Positions 6,220 to 13,681 are shown, counted from the first letter of the stretch. The stretch: 13,897 bases of DNA from an uncultured Porphyromonadaceae bacterium (GCA_902462525.1 CABQCA010000051.1:1-13897), one strand, 5' to 3'. The notes: generated from the letters alone by a model not told the origin. Numbers and translations: made by a program.

Positions 6220-7275
6220 TCAGCGGTTGCTGATGTAGCGCGCGTAGTACGACATAAGAAGAGCCGTCACCGGCAATGCTATAATCATGCCGATGATGCC
6301 TAAAAGCGTGCCCCATACCGATAGAGACAGCAGTATTACCGCCGGATTCAGACCGAGTTCTCGGCCCATGACATGTGGCGTAATCACGTAGTCGCACGTA
6401 CATTGGTTTACCAGATATACGATGGCGCACTTTCCGAGTTCCGGCCAGAACGCGACATCGCCGCCGAGAGAATAGACGAAGCATATAGCGGTGACGGGAA
6501 TAACCGTGATATACTGGAAATAGGGTATCATATAGAGGAGTCCTACAAGGATTCCCATCGGAACTGCCAAAGGGAGCCCTACAATCAGAAACCCGACGCA
6601 ATACAGCACCATAGCACAGAGTGCCACAAAGCCTTGTCCGCGAAAATAGTGGTTCATGCCAACCTTGGCATCGTTTGTCACCGCGAGAAAGCGGTCGCGG
6701 TAGCGCGCCGGCACTATCATCTTAAATCCCCGGACAATGCGGTCGTAGTCGATGAGAATAAAAAGCACATAGACCAATGTGAGCAGCCAGCCGAGCGACT
6801 CCACTGCTACATCGATCGACTGCTCGACGAGCATTGTTCCGCGGCGGATTATCTCTTCGAGGCGGAGGCCCGAGAACAGGTCGCGGATACTGTCGGGGTT
6901 GAAGTATTTATTGATGAAGTGTACCAGCGGGGCATATGAAGGGGCCGGTTCGATTTTGCCGTCGGCTACGTCGCTTACGATTCTGCTGAGTTCGTTAAGC
7001 TCCCTTGTGACCGACGGCAGCGAAATAAGCAGTATGCCGGCGATAACCGCCGATACTTCGATAATGGCGAGAACGGATGGCAATGCTCGCCCCGAAATGC
7101 GGAACAGGCGCTTGTTGAAATTCACCAGCGGTTGCAGCAGGTAGGCTATGAGCATGGCCACAAAGAAGGGAAGCAGGGCATTCCGAAGATAATACACCAG
7201 CCATAGCAACCCTCCGGCGAGAGCTGTGCCGATGATAAGATGCATAATGCGGTCAGTGGTCCAATTTTTTTCCAT
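6220..7275 (-). CDS. AI-2E family (PerM-like) membrane permease
   Basis: A 351-residue integral membrane protein of the AI-2E/PerM family (PF01594). Hydrophobic segments lie at about 13-28, 32-50, 66-88, 158-176, 213-233, 236-270, 283-296 and 310-345. The non-membrane stretch from about 90 to 155 is the usual central soluble domain of the family. The C-terminal signature ITPHVMGRELGLNPAVILL (298-316) followed by LGIIGMIIALPVTALL (325-340) is diagnostic. Members include an autoinducer-2 exporter and Na+/H+ antiporters, but substrates cannot be read from sequence, so no specific function is claimed. The gene converges on the barrel gene, with 4 nt between stops. Its start at 7275 begins MEKNWTTDRI; no convincing TAnnTTTG element was found upstream of it. 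Confidence 0.9.
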   Translation of the reverse strand: MEKNWTTDRIMHLIIGTALAGGLLWLVYYLRNALLPFFVAMLIAYLLQPLVNFNKRLFRISGRALPSVLAIIEVSAVIAGILLISLPSVTRELNELSRIVSDVADGKIEPAPSYAPLVHFINKYFNPDSIRDLFSGLRLEEIIRRGTMLVEQSIDVAVESLGWLLTLVYVLFILIDYDRIVRGFKMIVPARYRDRFLAVTNDAKVGMNHYFRGQGFVALCAMVLYCVGFLIVGLPLAVPMGILVGLLYMIPYFQYITVIPVTAICFVYSLGGDVAFWPELGKCAIVYLVNQCTCDYVITPHVMGRELGLNPAVILLSLSVWGTLLGIIGMIIALPVTALLMSYYARYISNR

Positions 7276-7329
7276 CTTTGCCCTTAATTAGAGTATTGTT
7301 ACTTCTGAAACAACCTGTTCGCTGAAAAG

Positions 7330-7365
7330 TTTTAACACTTATTATCAGACGGTCGTTAAACTTTG
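7330..7365 (+). promoter_or_regulatory. Possible promoter upstream of the LTXXQ-type gene
   Basis: TTTT (7330-7333) and TAAACTTTG (7357-7365) resemble a -33/-7 pair, but the -7 element has three rather than two bases between TA and TTTG. If real, it leaves a leader of about 70 nt. It is the best candidate in the 165-nt divergent gap between the permease and this gene. Confidence 0.3.
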
Positions 7366-7440
7366 TCGTGTACGCAAGGTCTTATATTACGAATGCGACA
7401 AAGAAACTAACAATATATAATTTATAAAAACATTAAGAGA

Positions 7441-7872
7441 ATGAACAAGAAAACAATCGTAGCAGTTCTGGGCCTGTGTGCCCTCGTAGCAACCCCGGCT
7501 TTCGCCCGTCCGGACGACAACAAACGCGACAACCGTGGCACCGAGCGCGGTCGCGAAGCACGTGGCGACCGTCGGCAGGCACCCAATCCCTTTGAGGGTC
7601 TCGACCTCACTGCCGATCAGCAGGCTAAACTCGATCAGCTCAAAAAGGACTGCAAAGCCGCCCGTCAGGAATGTAAGAAAGAAAACAAAGAGGCCCGTAA
7701 GGCTCTCGCCGATTCCTGCAAGGCCGCCGGCTGCAAGGTGCGTTCCGAGCAACTTGCAAAAATCAAGGAAATACTCACCCCCGAGCAGTACGTCAAATTT
7801 CTCGAAAACAGTTTCCTCATGAATGGAGGACCTGCAGGTAAGCCCGGTAAAGCCGGTCACCACCGCAGATAA
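7441..7872 (+). CDS. Spy/CpxP-like LTXXQ-motif periplasmic protein
   Basis: A 143-residue protein with a signal peptide (cleavage probably after ATPAFA, residue 22). The mature part begins with a disordered, charged stretch (about 23-50, rich in Arg, Asp and Asn). It continues as a helical region holding two LTXXQ-type motifs, LTADQ (56-60) and LTPEQ (112-116), linked by a highly charged helix rich in Lys, Ala and Glu. This layout is that of Spy/CpxP-type periplasmic chaperones and related Bacteroidota proteins, which bind unfolded proteins or sense envelope stress. Four Cys (71, 78, 93, 98) lie in the helical part in closely spaced pairs, which suggests disulfides; this is unlike the Cys-free E. 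coli Spy. The gene lies 59 nt upstream of the porin with no separate promoter visible between them. Periplasmic location is well supported; chaperone function is inferred. Confidence 0.75.
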   Translation: MNKKTIVAVLGLCALVATPAFARPDDNKRDNRGTERGREARGDRRQAPNPFEGLDLTADQQAKLDQLKKDCKAARQECKKENKEARKALADSCKAAGCKVRSEQLAKIKEILTPEQYVKFLENSFLMNGGPAGKPGKAGHHRR

Positions 7873-7891
7873 ATCCCGCGACTGAACAATA

Positions 7892-7948
7892 AAGCGGCGC
7901 ATGTTGTTGAATATGAAATTAATTCAACATTATGCGTCGCTTCTTTTT
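7892..7948 (+). promoter_or_regulatory. Long hairpin with T-run spanning the porin start codon
   Basis: Arms 7892-7912 and 7922-7942 (21 nt each) pair with 18 Watson-Crick pairs, two G-U pairs and one U-U mismatch around a 9-nt loop (7913-7921). A run of five T follows at 7944-7948. The porin ATG (7932-7934) is inside the 3' arm. It could be the terminator of the upstream gene, an attenuator, or a structure hiding the start codon. Confidence 0.75.
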
Positions 7949-9242
7949 GCTTATTATTTTATCATTGCTTTCCGTGCTGTGTGCAGCGGCAAATAATATG
8001 GCCGACAGTCAGGTCGACAGCCTGCTTAAAAGCCATAAGATAGTGTATGTCGACGGCAGGCCCGCTGATGCCTCTACACAGGCTTATGTCGATTCCATAC
8101 GTCAGAAAATTTCGGTGTTTTACTACGACCAGTTCCGTCATTTTTCGGACCCGGCCGCCCCTTATTTCCTGTTTATGAGCAAGGACAATAACCTCGCCAT
8201 GGGCATCGGCGGAGCGGTGCGTATGCGGGCCTATTACGACTGGGGAGGAGCTATTCCGGCCGCCGGTTTCGCGCCATATCTCATACCGTCAGTTCCCGAT
8301 CCGACCTCGGAAAGGCATTTCGACACCACGCCATCGGGCACATGCCTTTTTTTTCGCGTTCTTGGCCGTAACAAGACTCTCGGCGACTATCAGCTCTATA
8401 TCGAAGCTAATTTCACCGGTTATCAGGGCCGTGATCTGAAATTGAAAAAGGCCTACGCCATAATCAATGATTTTACTGTGGGCTATGCTCCGTCGACATT
8501 CTCTGATCCGGCGGCTCTTCCGCCAGTCATCGACGCTCAGGGCCCGACCAACAAGGTGACCCCTACATCGGTGCTTGTTCGCTATATGCCCGTGGTTAGA
8601 GACAGATGGTACTTTGCTGTGTCGGCCGAGACACCGTCGGCTGCCGTTGGCGCCGACGGTGTGAAGACAGCGAAGGTGGACAACTGGCTGCCCGATTTTG
8701 CGGCTTTCGCGCAGTACCAGTGGGCGCCTGGCCAGCATGTGCGGCTGTCGGGAATCGTACGCACTCTCTCCTACCGCAATCTTGTGGCCGGTCACAATCA
8801 TAACTGTGCCGGCTGGGGCGCCATGCTTAGTTCAGTAGCACATATCGGCGACAGAGTCACAACGTATGCTACCGGCACATACGGACACGGCTTCGCCGGA
8901 CTTGGCGGCGACCTTTTAGGAAACTACGACCTTGTGGCCGATCCTGAAGTTCCCGGCAGGCTCTATGCCCCGGCTTCAGCAGGCTATTGCCTGGGTGTGC
9001 AGTATAATTTCCGGCCGAATATTTTTGCAAGCTGCAGCATGAGTCAGATGCGCTATCTGCCGGCCCGCGGCGTGGCTCCCGATGAGTACAAATACGGCTG
9101 GGTGGCTACGGCCAACGTTTTCTGGAATATGACTGCCCGTATGCAGGTGGGTGCCGAACTCAACATCGGCCGCCGGGGAAATTTTGATCACACACATCGC
9201 ACTGCCCGGCGTATCGAGGCAATGTGTATGTTCTCATTCTAA
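7932..9242 (+). CDS. DcaP-like outer-membrane porin
   Basis: A 436-residue protein with a signal peptide (MRRFFLLIILSLLSVLC, cleavage near residue 18-20). A short N-terminal segment (about 20-75) with helical heptad character precedes a barrel region starting near FLFMSKDNNLAMGIGG. Blocks such as YYDWGGAIPAAGF, LYIEANFTGY, LKKAYAIINDFTVGYAPSTFSDPAALPP and VRYMPVVRDRWYFAVSAE match my recollection of the DcaP-type porin family, trimeric channels with an N-terminal coiled coil that in Acinetobacter take up dicarboxylic acids and related small molecules. It ends in SF, the aromatic C-terminus of outer-membrane barrels. The start at 7932 is the only one giving the whole signal peptide; an in-frame stop at 7920-7922 excludes earlier starts. 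That start lies inside a strong hairpin. The 3' end overlaps the convergent flippase gene by 9 nt. The substrate is unknown. Confidence 0.78.
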   Translation: MRRFFLLIILSLLSVLCAAANNMADSQVDSLLKSHKIVYVDGRPADASTQAYVDSIRQKISVFYYDQFRHFSDPAAPYFLFMSKDNNLAMGIGGAVRMRAYYDWGGAIPAAGFAPYLIPSVPDPTSERHFDTTPSGTCLFFRVLGRNKTLGDYQLYIEANFTGYQGRDLKLKKAYAIINDFTVGYAPSTFSDPAALPPVIDAQGPTNKVTPTSVLVRYMPVVRDRWYFAVSAETPSAAVGADGVKTAKVDNWLPDFAAFAQYQWAPGQHVRLSGIVRTLSYRNLVAGHNHNCAGWGAMLSSVAHIGDRVTTYATGTYGHGFAGLGGDLLGNYDLVADPEVPGRLYAPASAGYCLGVQYNFRPNIFASCSMSQMRYLPARGVAPDEYKYGWVATANVFWNMTARMQVGAELNIGRRGNFDHTHRTARRIEAMCMFSF

Positions 9243-10712
9243 ACCTTTTCCGCGCAGATAGCTGAGCACCTGCTTCTGCACGCGGCTGCCCAGAAGATAG
9301 TTTGCGGCGATGTAGAGCGACATGGCAACGACTGCTTCCACGGTGAGACAGACGGGCGGTGATGCGAACTGCTTACCACAAAGGTACATGACAGGCACGA
9401 TAACTGCCGTCAGTGCGAACGACGGCACCAGATCGTAGATGAATCCCGGCAGAGATGCGCCGGTGGCGCGCACTGTGGCCACAAGAGTGAGAAACCATGT
9501 TATTACGGTGGCTGCGACCTGTCCCCAGATCATTATGCCGATTCCGTAGACTGGTTCGTCGGGCAGTGTCATGGCCATGAATGGAAAGGTGATGACCAGA
9601 GCGGCGATTGCGGCTGTGTCGCGCACTATTTCGAGACGCAGTATGACGCGCGCGCGGCCGAGGGCGAGCAGATAATTGTTGTAGAGCGAACAGAGTACTA
9701 CGAAAATACCACGCAGCAGCAGCAGCTGGAACAGGAAAATCGACGGATCCCACTTTTCGCCGAACAATGTGTGGAATATCGGCCGTGCCAGCACCATGAG
9801 GCCTATCATGGCGGGGAAAAGCAGATAGGCCGTAAAGCGGTTCATTTTCGAGCATATTCTCCGGAAGCGGTCGGGCTCATCCTGAACAGCCGACAGAGTC
9901 GGTACAAATGTTGAAGTCAGTACCTGCGACATTGATTCAGTTCCCATCTTGCTCCACTTATCGGCTTGGGTGTAGTAGCCCAGCGAAGTCATTCCGAGAC
10001 TATTGCCTACCAAAAATGAGTAGATGTTCAGAAAGACTGTGTTGAGGAACGATGTCAGCATCATTCGCGATCCTATGCCGAAGAATGCGCGCAGCGAACT
10101 CCATGACATCCGCATCAGAGGTCTCCATCGTGTCGCGGTCCAGAGCACTAAGGACTTGCAGGCTCCCATGACGAGAGTCTGCCATACGATAGCCCATGCT
10201 CCGAAGCCCCCGAGAGCAAGCCAGATGCCGGTAATTCCCCCGGCTGTGAGACCTATGAAGTTAGAGGCTGCTACGGCCCGCACGTCCATGGCTTTCATCA
10301 GACGGTTTGTCTGCACTATGACCGATGCGTTGAGAATGAGTGACAGGAACATCACACGTGACAGGGGAATGAGGCGCCTGTCGTTGTCGAAACATGCCGC
10401 AATGAGCGGCGCACATGCGTAGAGGAGGATGTAGAGTGCAACCGCCATGCCCATGTTGAACCACAGGACGCTGGAATAATCGAGGCGTGTTGGCCTTTGC
10501 TTCTGGAGCAGGGCCGAGGTGAGTCCGCTGTACACCAATAGCGAAGCGAAAGCCTGAAATACGAGCACGGCGCCGACAAGACCGAAATCTTCCTGGCTGA
10601 GTATGCGGGCCAGAACGATGCCGGTGACGGCATAGAGTCCCTGAGTGGCAAGACGGTCTACCAAGTTCCACTTCAGGGATCCTGCTGTGCGCTTTTTAAG
10701 ACTGTCAGTCAC
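9234..10712 (-). CDS. Polysaccharide flippase (Wzx/PST family, MOP superfamily)
   Basis: A 492-residue polytopic membrane protein of the polysaccharide transporter branch of the MOP superfamily, annotated variously as Wzx/WzxC/TuaB-like lipopolysaccharide biosynthesis protein. The N-terminus LKWNLVDRLATQGLYAVTGIVLARILSQEDFGLVG is characteristic, with the amphipathic first segment and conserved L-x-P/Q-x-x-F-G-L block. About 12-14 hydrophobic segments follow. It should flip lipid-linked glycans across the cytoplasmic membrane. Start choice: the frame extends to ATG 10769, deep inside the upstream gene, but the GTG at 10712 overlaps that gene's stop in GTGACTGA and gives MTDSLKKRTAGSLKWN, the usual start of the family. 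No glycosyltransferase is nearby, so the substrate is unknown. Its stop overlaps the convergent porin stop by 9 nt, with no terminator between them. Confidence 0.88.
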   Translation of the reverse strand: MTDSLKKRTAGSLKWNLVDRLATQGLYAVTGIVLARILSQEDFGLVGAVLVFQAFASLLVYSGLTSALLQKQRPTRLDYSSVLWFNMGMAVALYILLYACAPLIAACFDNDRRLIPLSRVMFLSLILNASVIVQTNRLMKAMDVRAVAASNFIGLTAGGITGIWLALGGFGAWAIVWQTLVMGACKSLVLWTATRWRPLMRMSWSSLRAFFGIGSRMMLTSFLNTVFLNIYSFLVGNSLGMTSLGYYTQADKWSKMGTESMSQVLTSTFVPTLSAVQDEPDRFRRICSKMNRFTAYLLFPAMIGLMVLARPIFHTLFGEKWDPSIFLFQLLLLRGIFVVLCSLYNNYLLALGRARVILRLEIVRDTAAIAALVITFPFMAMTLPDEPVYGIGIMIWGQVAATVITWFLTLVATVRATGASLPGFIYDLVPSFALTAVIVPVMYLCGKQFASPPVCLTVEAVVAMSLYIAANYLLGSRVQKQVLSYLRGKGLE

Positions 10713-11412
10713 CTGCCTCCTCCACCTTAATGCCGATAGAACGGTTCGATACCTTTTCGGCCTTTGCATGGTTAATCACGCGGCCGGAACCGGCCCCCGT
10801 GACTTTAAGCCTCCCGGAGACATTGGTGTCGATTTTGCCCGGTCCGAGAATGAAGCACGACATATTGTCGCACTCGAGTGCTGAAGCGTCGACAGCACCG
10901 GTGCCGACATTACGGAATTTGGCTTTTTCGGCCTTGCCTTCCACCGTGAGGCTGCCTTTTCCTGCTGCGGCATCGCCGTCGAGCTGTGTAGTTGTGATGC
11001 CGGTCACTTCAAGACTGCCGTTGCCTATTTGCTTGGCAGTGAATTTAGGCACCGGTACTGTGGCATTGACCCGTACCAGGGAATCGCCGGAGTTTTCGAC
11101 ATATGTCAGTGCCGCCGAGTACACCTTTATTCTCGGCAGCCCCTGCAGAGGGCTTTCCTCGCTCATTGTCTGAATGCGGAGGTGCTCCTTATTGTTGGAG
11201 AAAGAAATTTTTGAGGCCAGTTCGGGCGGTGCGCTGAACACTGCCCAGCCCGCCGAGTCGGGTTTGCAACTGTAGTCCACACCGATGCCGTCGACCACGG
11301 TGAGCGAATTGAAATTGGCTACGTTGAGGGAGTAGGCCGCCTTGTCGTCGGCATGGGCTGCAAAACTGATGAAAGCAAAAATAAAAACGAAAATCAGCGA
11401 TTTACTTTTCAT
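10705..11412 (-). CDS. Exported GIN-domain (DUF2807) protein
   Basis: A 235-residue protein with a signal peptide (hydrophobic 6-18, cleavage after FAAHA, residue 21). The mature part matches the GIN domain (PF10988, formerly DUF2807), a right-handed parallel beta-helix-like fold common in Bacteroidota. It has FNSLTVVDGIGVDYSC (34-49) at the start, then repeated short beta-strand turns rich in Gly, Asn, Ser and Thr such as QIGNGSLEVTGI, GKGSLTVEGKAEKAKFRNVGTGAVDAS and VSGRLKVTGAGSGRV. No lipobox or membrane anchor is visible, so it is probably periplasmic or surface-associated. The function of the family is not established. It overlaps the dihydrouridine synthase gene by 4 nt (ATGA, 11409-11412) and the flippase start by 8 nt, so the three form one translationally coupled operon. 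Confidence 0.85.
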   Translation of the reverse strand: MKSKSLIFVFIFAFISFAAHADDKAAYSLNVANFNSLTVVDGIGVDYSCKPDSAGWAVFSAPPELASKISFSNNKEHLRIQTMSEESPLQGLPRIKVYSAALTYVENSGDSLVRVNATVPVPKFTAKQIGNGSLEVTGITTTQLDGDAAAGKGSLTVEGKAEKAKFRNVGTGAVDASALECDNMSCFILGPGKIDTNVSGRLKVTGAGSGRVINHAKAEKVSNRSIGIKVEEAGD

Positions 11413-12398
11413 AGTTGCGAAGGTAAAATATCGTTTTCTATATGTTCGAGAATGGCCTCAAGCTCGTCGAGATTTCCGGCTTTGAGCATTGCTATGCGTG
11501 TGGGGCGGAAGTCGGGAATACTTTTGAAAAGCGGCGAAGCCGCCAGATGGCGGCGAATGTGGAGGATTCCGCGGTACTCGTCGATGCGCTCTATGCTTTC
11601 GCGAATCTGGCGGCGCAGAAGAGCGAATTTCTCAGCGGTGCTTACATCGGCCTCCACACCGGTGGCTATGAACGATTTTATTCGGCGGAATATCCATGGC
11701 GCGCCTATCGAGGCCCGGCCTATCATGACGGCATCGACGCCGTAGTGTGCGAAAGCGTCGGCCGCAGTCTGCGGGGTGCATATGTCACCGTTGCCGATAA
11801 GCGGCAGTGTGAAGCGTGGGTTGTCTTTTATTCGGGCTATTTCGCTCCAGTCGGCCGAGCCGGTGTACATTTGTGAGCGTGTGCGGCCATGCACTGTCAG
11901 GGCCTGAATGCCGCAGTCCTGCAGCTGTTCGGCAAGAGTGCTTATTATGATAGAATTGCAGTCCCAGCCCAGACGAGTTTTCACTGTCACGGGAATGTCG
12001 ACCGCACGCACTACCGCGCGGGTTATTTCGAGCATTTTGGGGATGTCGCGGAGCATCCCGGCTCCGGCTCCTTTTCCGGCGACTTTTTTTACGGGGCAGC
12101 CGAAATTAATGTCGAGAATGTCGGGTCGGGCCTCGGCCACTATTTTAGCCGCTTCAACCATCGGTTCTACCTCGCGGCCATAGATCTGGATTGCGGTGGG
12201 ACGCTCGCCTTCTGCAATGTGTAGCTTGCGTGTCGTAGCTGCAATATTTCGCACAAGAGCGTCGGCCGACACAAATTCCGAATAGGTCATGTCGGCTCCC
12301 TGCTCCTTGCAGATGAGGCGGAAGGAGGCGTCGGTGACATCTTCCATAGGGGCCAGCACCACCGGCCGTTCGCCCAAATCGACATTTCCTATTTTCAT
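11409..12398 (-). CDS. dusB: tRNA-dihydrouridine synthase (DusB-like)
   Basis: A 329-residue FMN-dependent enzyme that reduces uridine to dihydrouridine in the D-loop of tRNA, using NADPH. Dus blocks are in order: VLAPMEDVTDASFR (14-27), the substrate-recognition YSEFVSADALV (39-49), DINFGCPVKKVAGKGAGAGML (96-116) with the catalytic Cys101, VTVKTRLGW with Lys140, LTVHGRTRSQMYTG (167-180) with His170, IGNGDI (201-206) and DAVMIGRASIGAPWIF (222-237) for FMN phosphate binding. The C-terminal helical domain includes REYRGILHIRRHL-type residues near 275-285. The full-length catalytic domain and PMEDVTDASFR favour the DusB/Dus branch over DusA or DusC, but the subgroup is less certain than the family. 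It heads an operon with the GIN-domain protein and the flippase. Confidence 0.93.
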   Translation of the reverse strand: MKIGNVDLGERPVVLAPMEDVTDASFRLICKEQGADMTYSEFVSADALVRNIAATTRKLHIAEGERPTAIQIYGREVEPMVEAAKIVAEARPDILDINFGCPVKKVAGKGAGAGMLRDIPKMLEITRAVVRAVDIPVTVKTRLGWDCNSIIISTLAEQLQDCGIQALTVHGRTRSQMYTGSADWSEIARIKDNPRFTLPLIGNGDICTPQTAADAFAHYGVDAVMIGRASIGAPWIFRRIKSFIATGVEADVSTAEKFALLRRQIRESIERIDEYRGILHIRRHLAASPLFKSIPDFRPTRIAMLKAGNLDELEAILEHIENDILPSQL

Positions 12399-12468
12399 TC
12401 TTTCAGATTTCTTTTTTATAGTTTTATTTTGTTACAATCTCCGGATGAGAGGGGCATAAATCGGATTA

Positions 12469-12500
12469 CAAAAGTACAAAAAATAGTATGTACATTGAAA
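12469..12500 (-). promoter_or_regulatory. Likely promoter for the dus operon
   Basis: On the minus strand TACTTTTG (12476-12469) matches TAnnTTTG exactly, and TTTC (12500-12497) lies 20 nt upstream in the -33 position with three of four bases correct. It leaves an AT-rich leader of roughly 60 nt before the start at 12398. Confidence 0.5.
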
Positions 12501-12853
12501 TACTGTGGCTGAAAAGGAGAAATTATTGGCGAATCGGCACAAAAAAAGCTTTTTTCAGGCAGGCGCAAAAAAAAATTACCCGTCATCACGACGAATAATC
12601 TTTTCACCTTAAATCTAATACCATGAAAAACTGGTACAAAGGTATAAATTTTATGTTATACAACATAGTTTTGCGATGAAAAAATACATGTTGTTAACTT
12701 GTTTTAACTATTAGGCCTTGTTTCAAGATAATGGAAACATAAATTAACAAAACTTTCTGCAAAAACGTTTCTTCCTCTCTCTTTCTCAGTAAAGGTTTAT
12801 ATGACGTTTAAAGAATATTTTTTGAGGAAGTAACGATTGTCAATAATTATGTG

Positions 12854-12861
12854 TACTTTTA
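12854..12861 (+). promoter_or_regulatory. Possible -7 element for the barrel protein gene
   Basis: TACTTTTA fits TAnnTTTG at all but the last base and is followed by C. It lies 35 nt before the chosen ATG. No clear -33 TTTG at 19-22 nt was found. Confidence 0.35.
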
Positions 12862-12895
12862 CGCCAAATATGAGTACTCATTTAATTTCAATAAT

Positions 12896-13552
12896 ATGAA
12901 AAAGGTATTTGTTTCACTTTTTGCGGCTGTTGTATGTGCGGCAGGCGCAAGTGCTCAGACCATTGTCAATAACCCTGACAATCTTCCCTATTTCGGAGTC
13001 CGTGCCGGTCTTGACATAGCCTGTCCCGGCGATATGAAGTCGAATGGTGTAGGAGTCGATGCTTTCAGCAACGGCGCCGGATTCCACGTCGGCGCTATCT
13101 ATAATAAACCTGTAGTTGCCAATTTCTATGTAGAACCCGGTCTCAGCCTGTACTATAATACATATTCAATTAATAAAAATTTCGCGGAAGCCGTCGAACT
13201 GTCGGATGCATCAATCCGTAAGTTCGGATTCCGTATACCTGTTATGGCCGGATATCACTTCGACTTTACTCCGGAGATAAAACTCCACGTTTTCACCGGG
13301 CCGGAATTTGAAATAGGGTGCGTGGCTAAGGAACATATTGAGGCCGCCAACATCAGTCTGTCGGAAAGTCTATATGGCGAGGACGGAGGAATGCGTCGTT
13401 TCAATTGTCTGTGGGATTTCGGCGCGGCATTGTCGTACCGGAAATTTCAATTCGGAATCACCGGCGGACTGGGAATGGCCAACATGGTCGACGAGAGCGG
13501 TGTTACATTCCACGAAAACCGAGTCTCAATCACGCTGGGCTACAACTTTTGA
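12896..13552 (+). CDS. Porin-family outer-membrane beta-barrel protein (OMP_b-brl_2-like)
   Basis: A 218-residue protein with signal peptide MKKVFVSLFAAVVCAAGASA (cleavage before Gln21). The mature part has the layout of small Bacteroidota barrels of the PF13568 type: LPYFGVRAGLDIACPG as the first strand with its xFGVRAGL pattern, FHVGAIYNKP, FYVEPGLSLYYNTYS, IRKFGFRIPVMAGYHFDF with the conserved L/IP-hydrophobic-Y block, VFTGPEFEIG, CLWDFGAALSYRKFQFGITGGLGM and the last strand RVSITLGYNF with terminal Phe. Start choice: the frame can be read from a GTG at 12851, but that start gives no signal peptide at the N-terminus and would place the probable promoter inside the gene. It appears monocistronic, with a terminator directly after it. 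The function is unknown beyond an outer-membrane location. Confidence 0.85.
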   Translation: MKKVFVSLFAAVVCAAGASAQTIVNNPDNLPYFGVRAGLDIACPGDMKSNGVGVDAFSNGAGFHVGAIYNKPVVANFYVEPGLSLYYNTYSINKNFAEAVELSDASIRKFGFRIPVMAGYHFDFTPEIKLHVFTGPEFEIGCVAKEHIEAANISLSESLYGEDGGMRRFNCLWDFGAALSYRKFQFGITGGLGMANMVDESGVTFHENRVSITLGYNF

Positions 13553-13572
13553 ACGACCTAAGTATCAATTTG

Positions 13573-13612
13573 AACGCGAACGGCGACCATGGTGTCGTTT
13601 GTTCGCGTTTTT
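13573..13612 (+). terminator. Intrinsic terminator after the barrel protein gene
   Basis: AACGCGAAC (13573-13581) pairs with GTTCGCGTT (13601-13609). An inner CGAC/GTCG helix lies around CATGGT, and a T-run (13608-13612) follows. It starts 21 nt after the stop codon. Confidence 0.8.
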
Positions 13613-13681
13613 GTAACCAGGCATAACTATTGCGCCTAATGGATGTTCATTTAGCGGGCAAGACTTAATGGTAAAAAATAA

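Larger units (their letters stand above)
12399..12895 (+). other. AT-rich intergenic region with promoters and inverted repeats, no convincing gene
   Basis: This 497-nt gap is far longer and more AT-rich than any other in the window. It holds the minus-strand dus promoter near 12469-12500 and probably a promoter for the downstream barrel gene. It also contains a self-complementary AAAAAAGCTTTTTT near 12542 and two short inverted repeats: TATGTT-ATAC-AACATA (12652-12667) and TGTTTC (12719-12724) with GAAACA (12734-12739). Two tiny overlapping reading frames lie at 12623-12679 and 12676-12714. No long reading frame with protein-like composition is seen. Confidence 0.6.

Noticed and set aside
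6373..6939. 188-residue plus-strand frame opposite the permease
   Set aside because: The minus strand encodes a full-length AI-2E permease with clear membrane segments; the plus frame is rich in His, Arg and Glu without structure.
10713..10769. N-terminal extension of the flippase to the ATG at 10769
   Set aside because: It lies inside the GIN-domain gene; the GTG at 10712 overlapping that gene's stop gives the normal family N-terminus.
12540..12557. AAAAAAGCTTTTTT as a terminator
   Set aside because: It is a loopless palindrome of A and T runs with only a two-base-pair GC core and no adjacent gene end.
12416..12607. 63-residue minus-strand frame upstream of dus
   Set aside because: It spans the likely dus promoter, lies in low-complexity AT-rich DNA and resembles no family I know, although its start (MKRLFVVM) superficially looks like a signal peptide.
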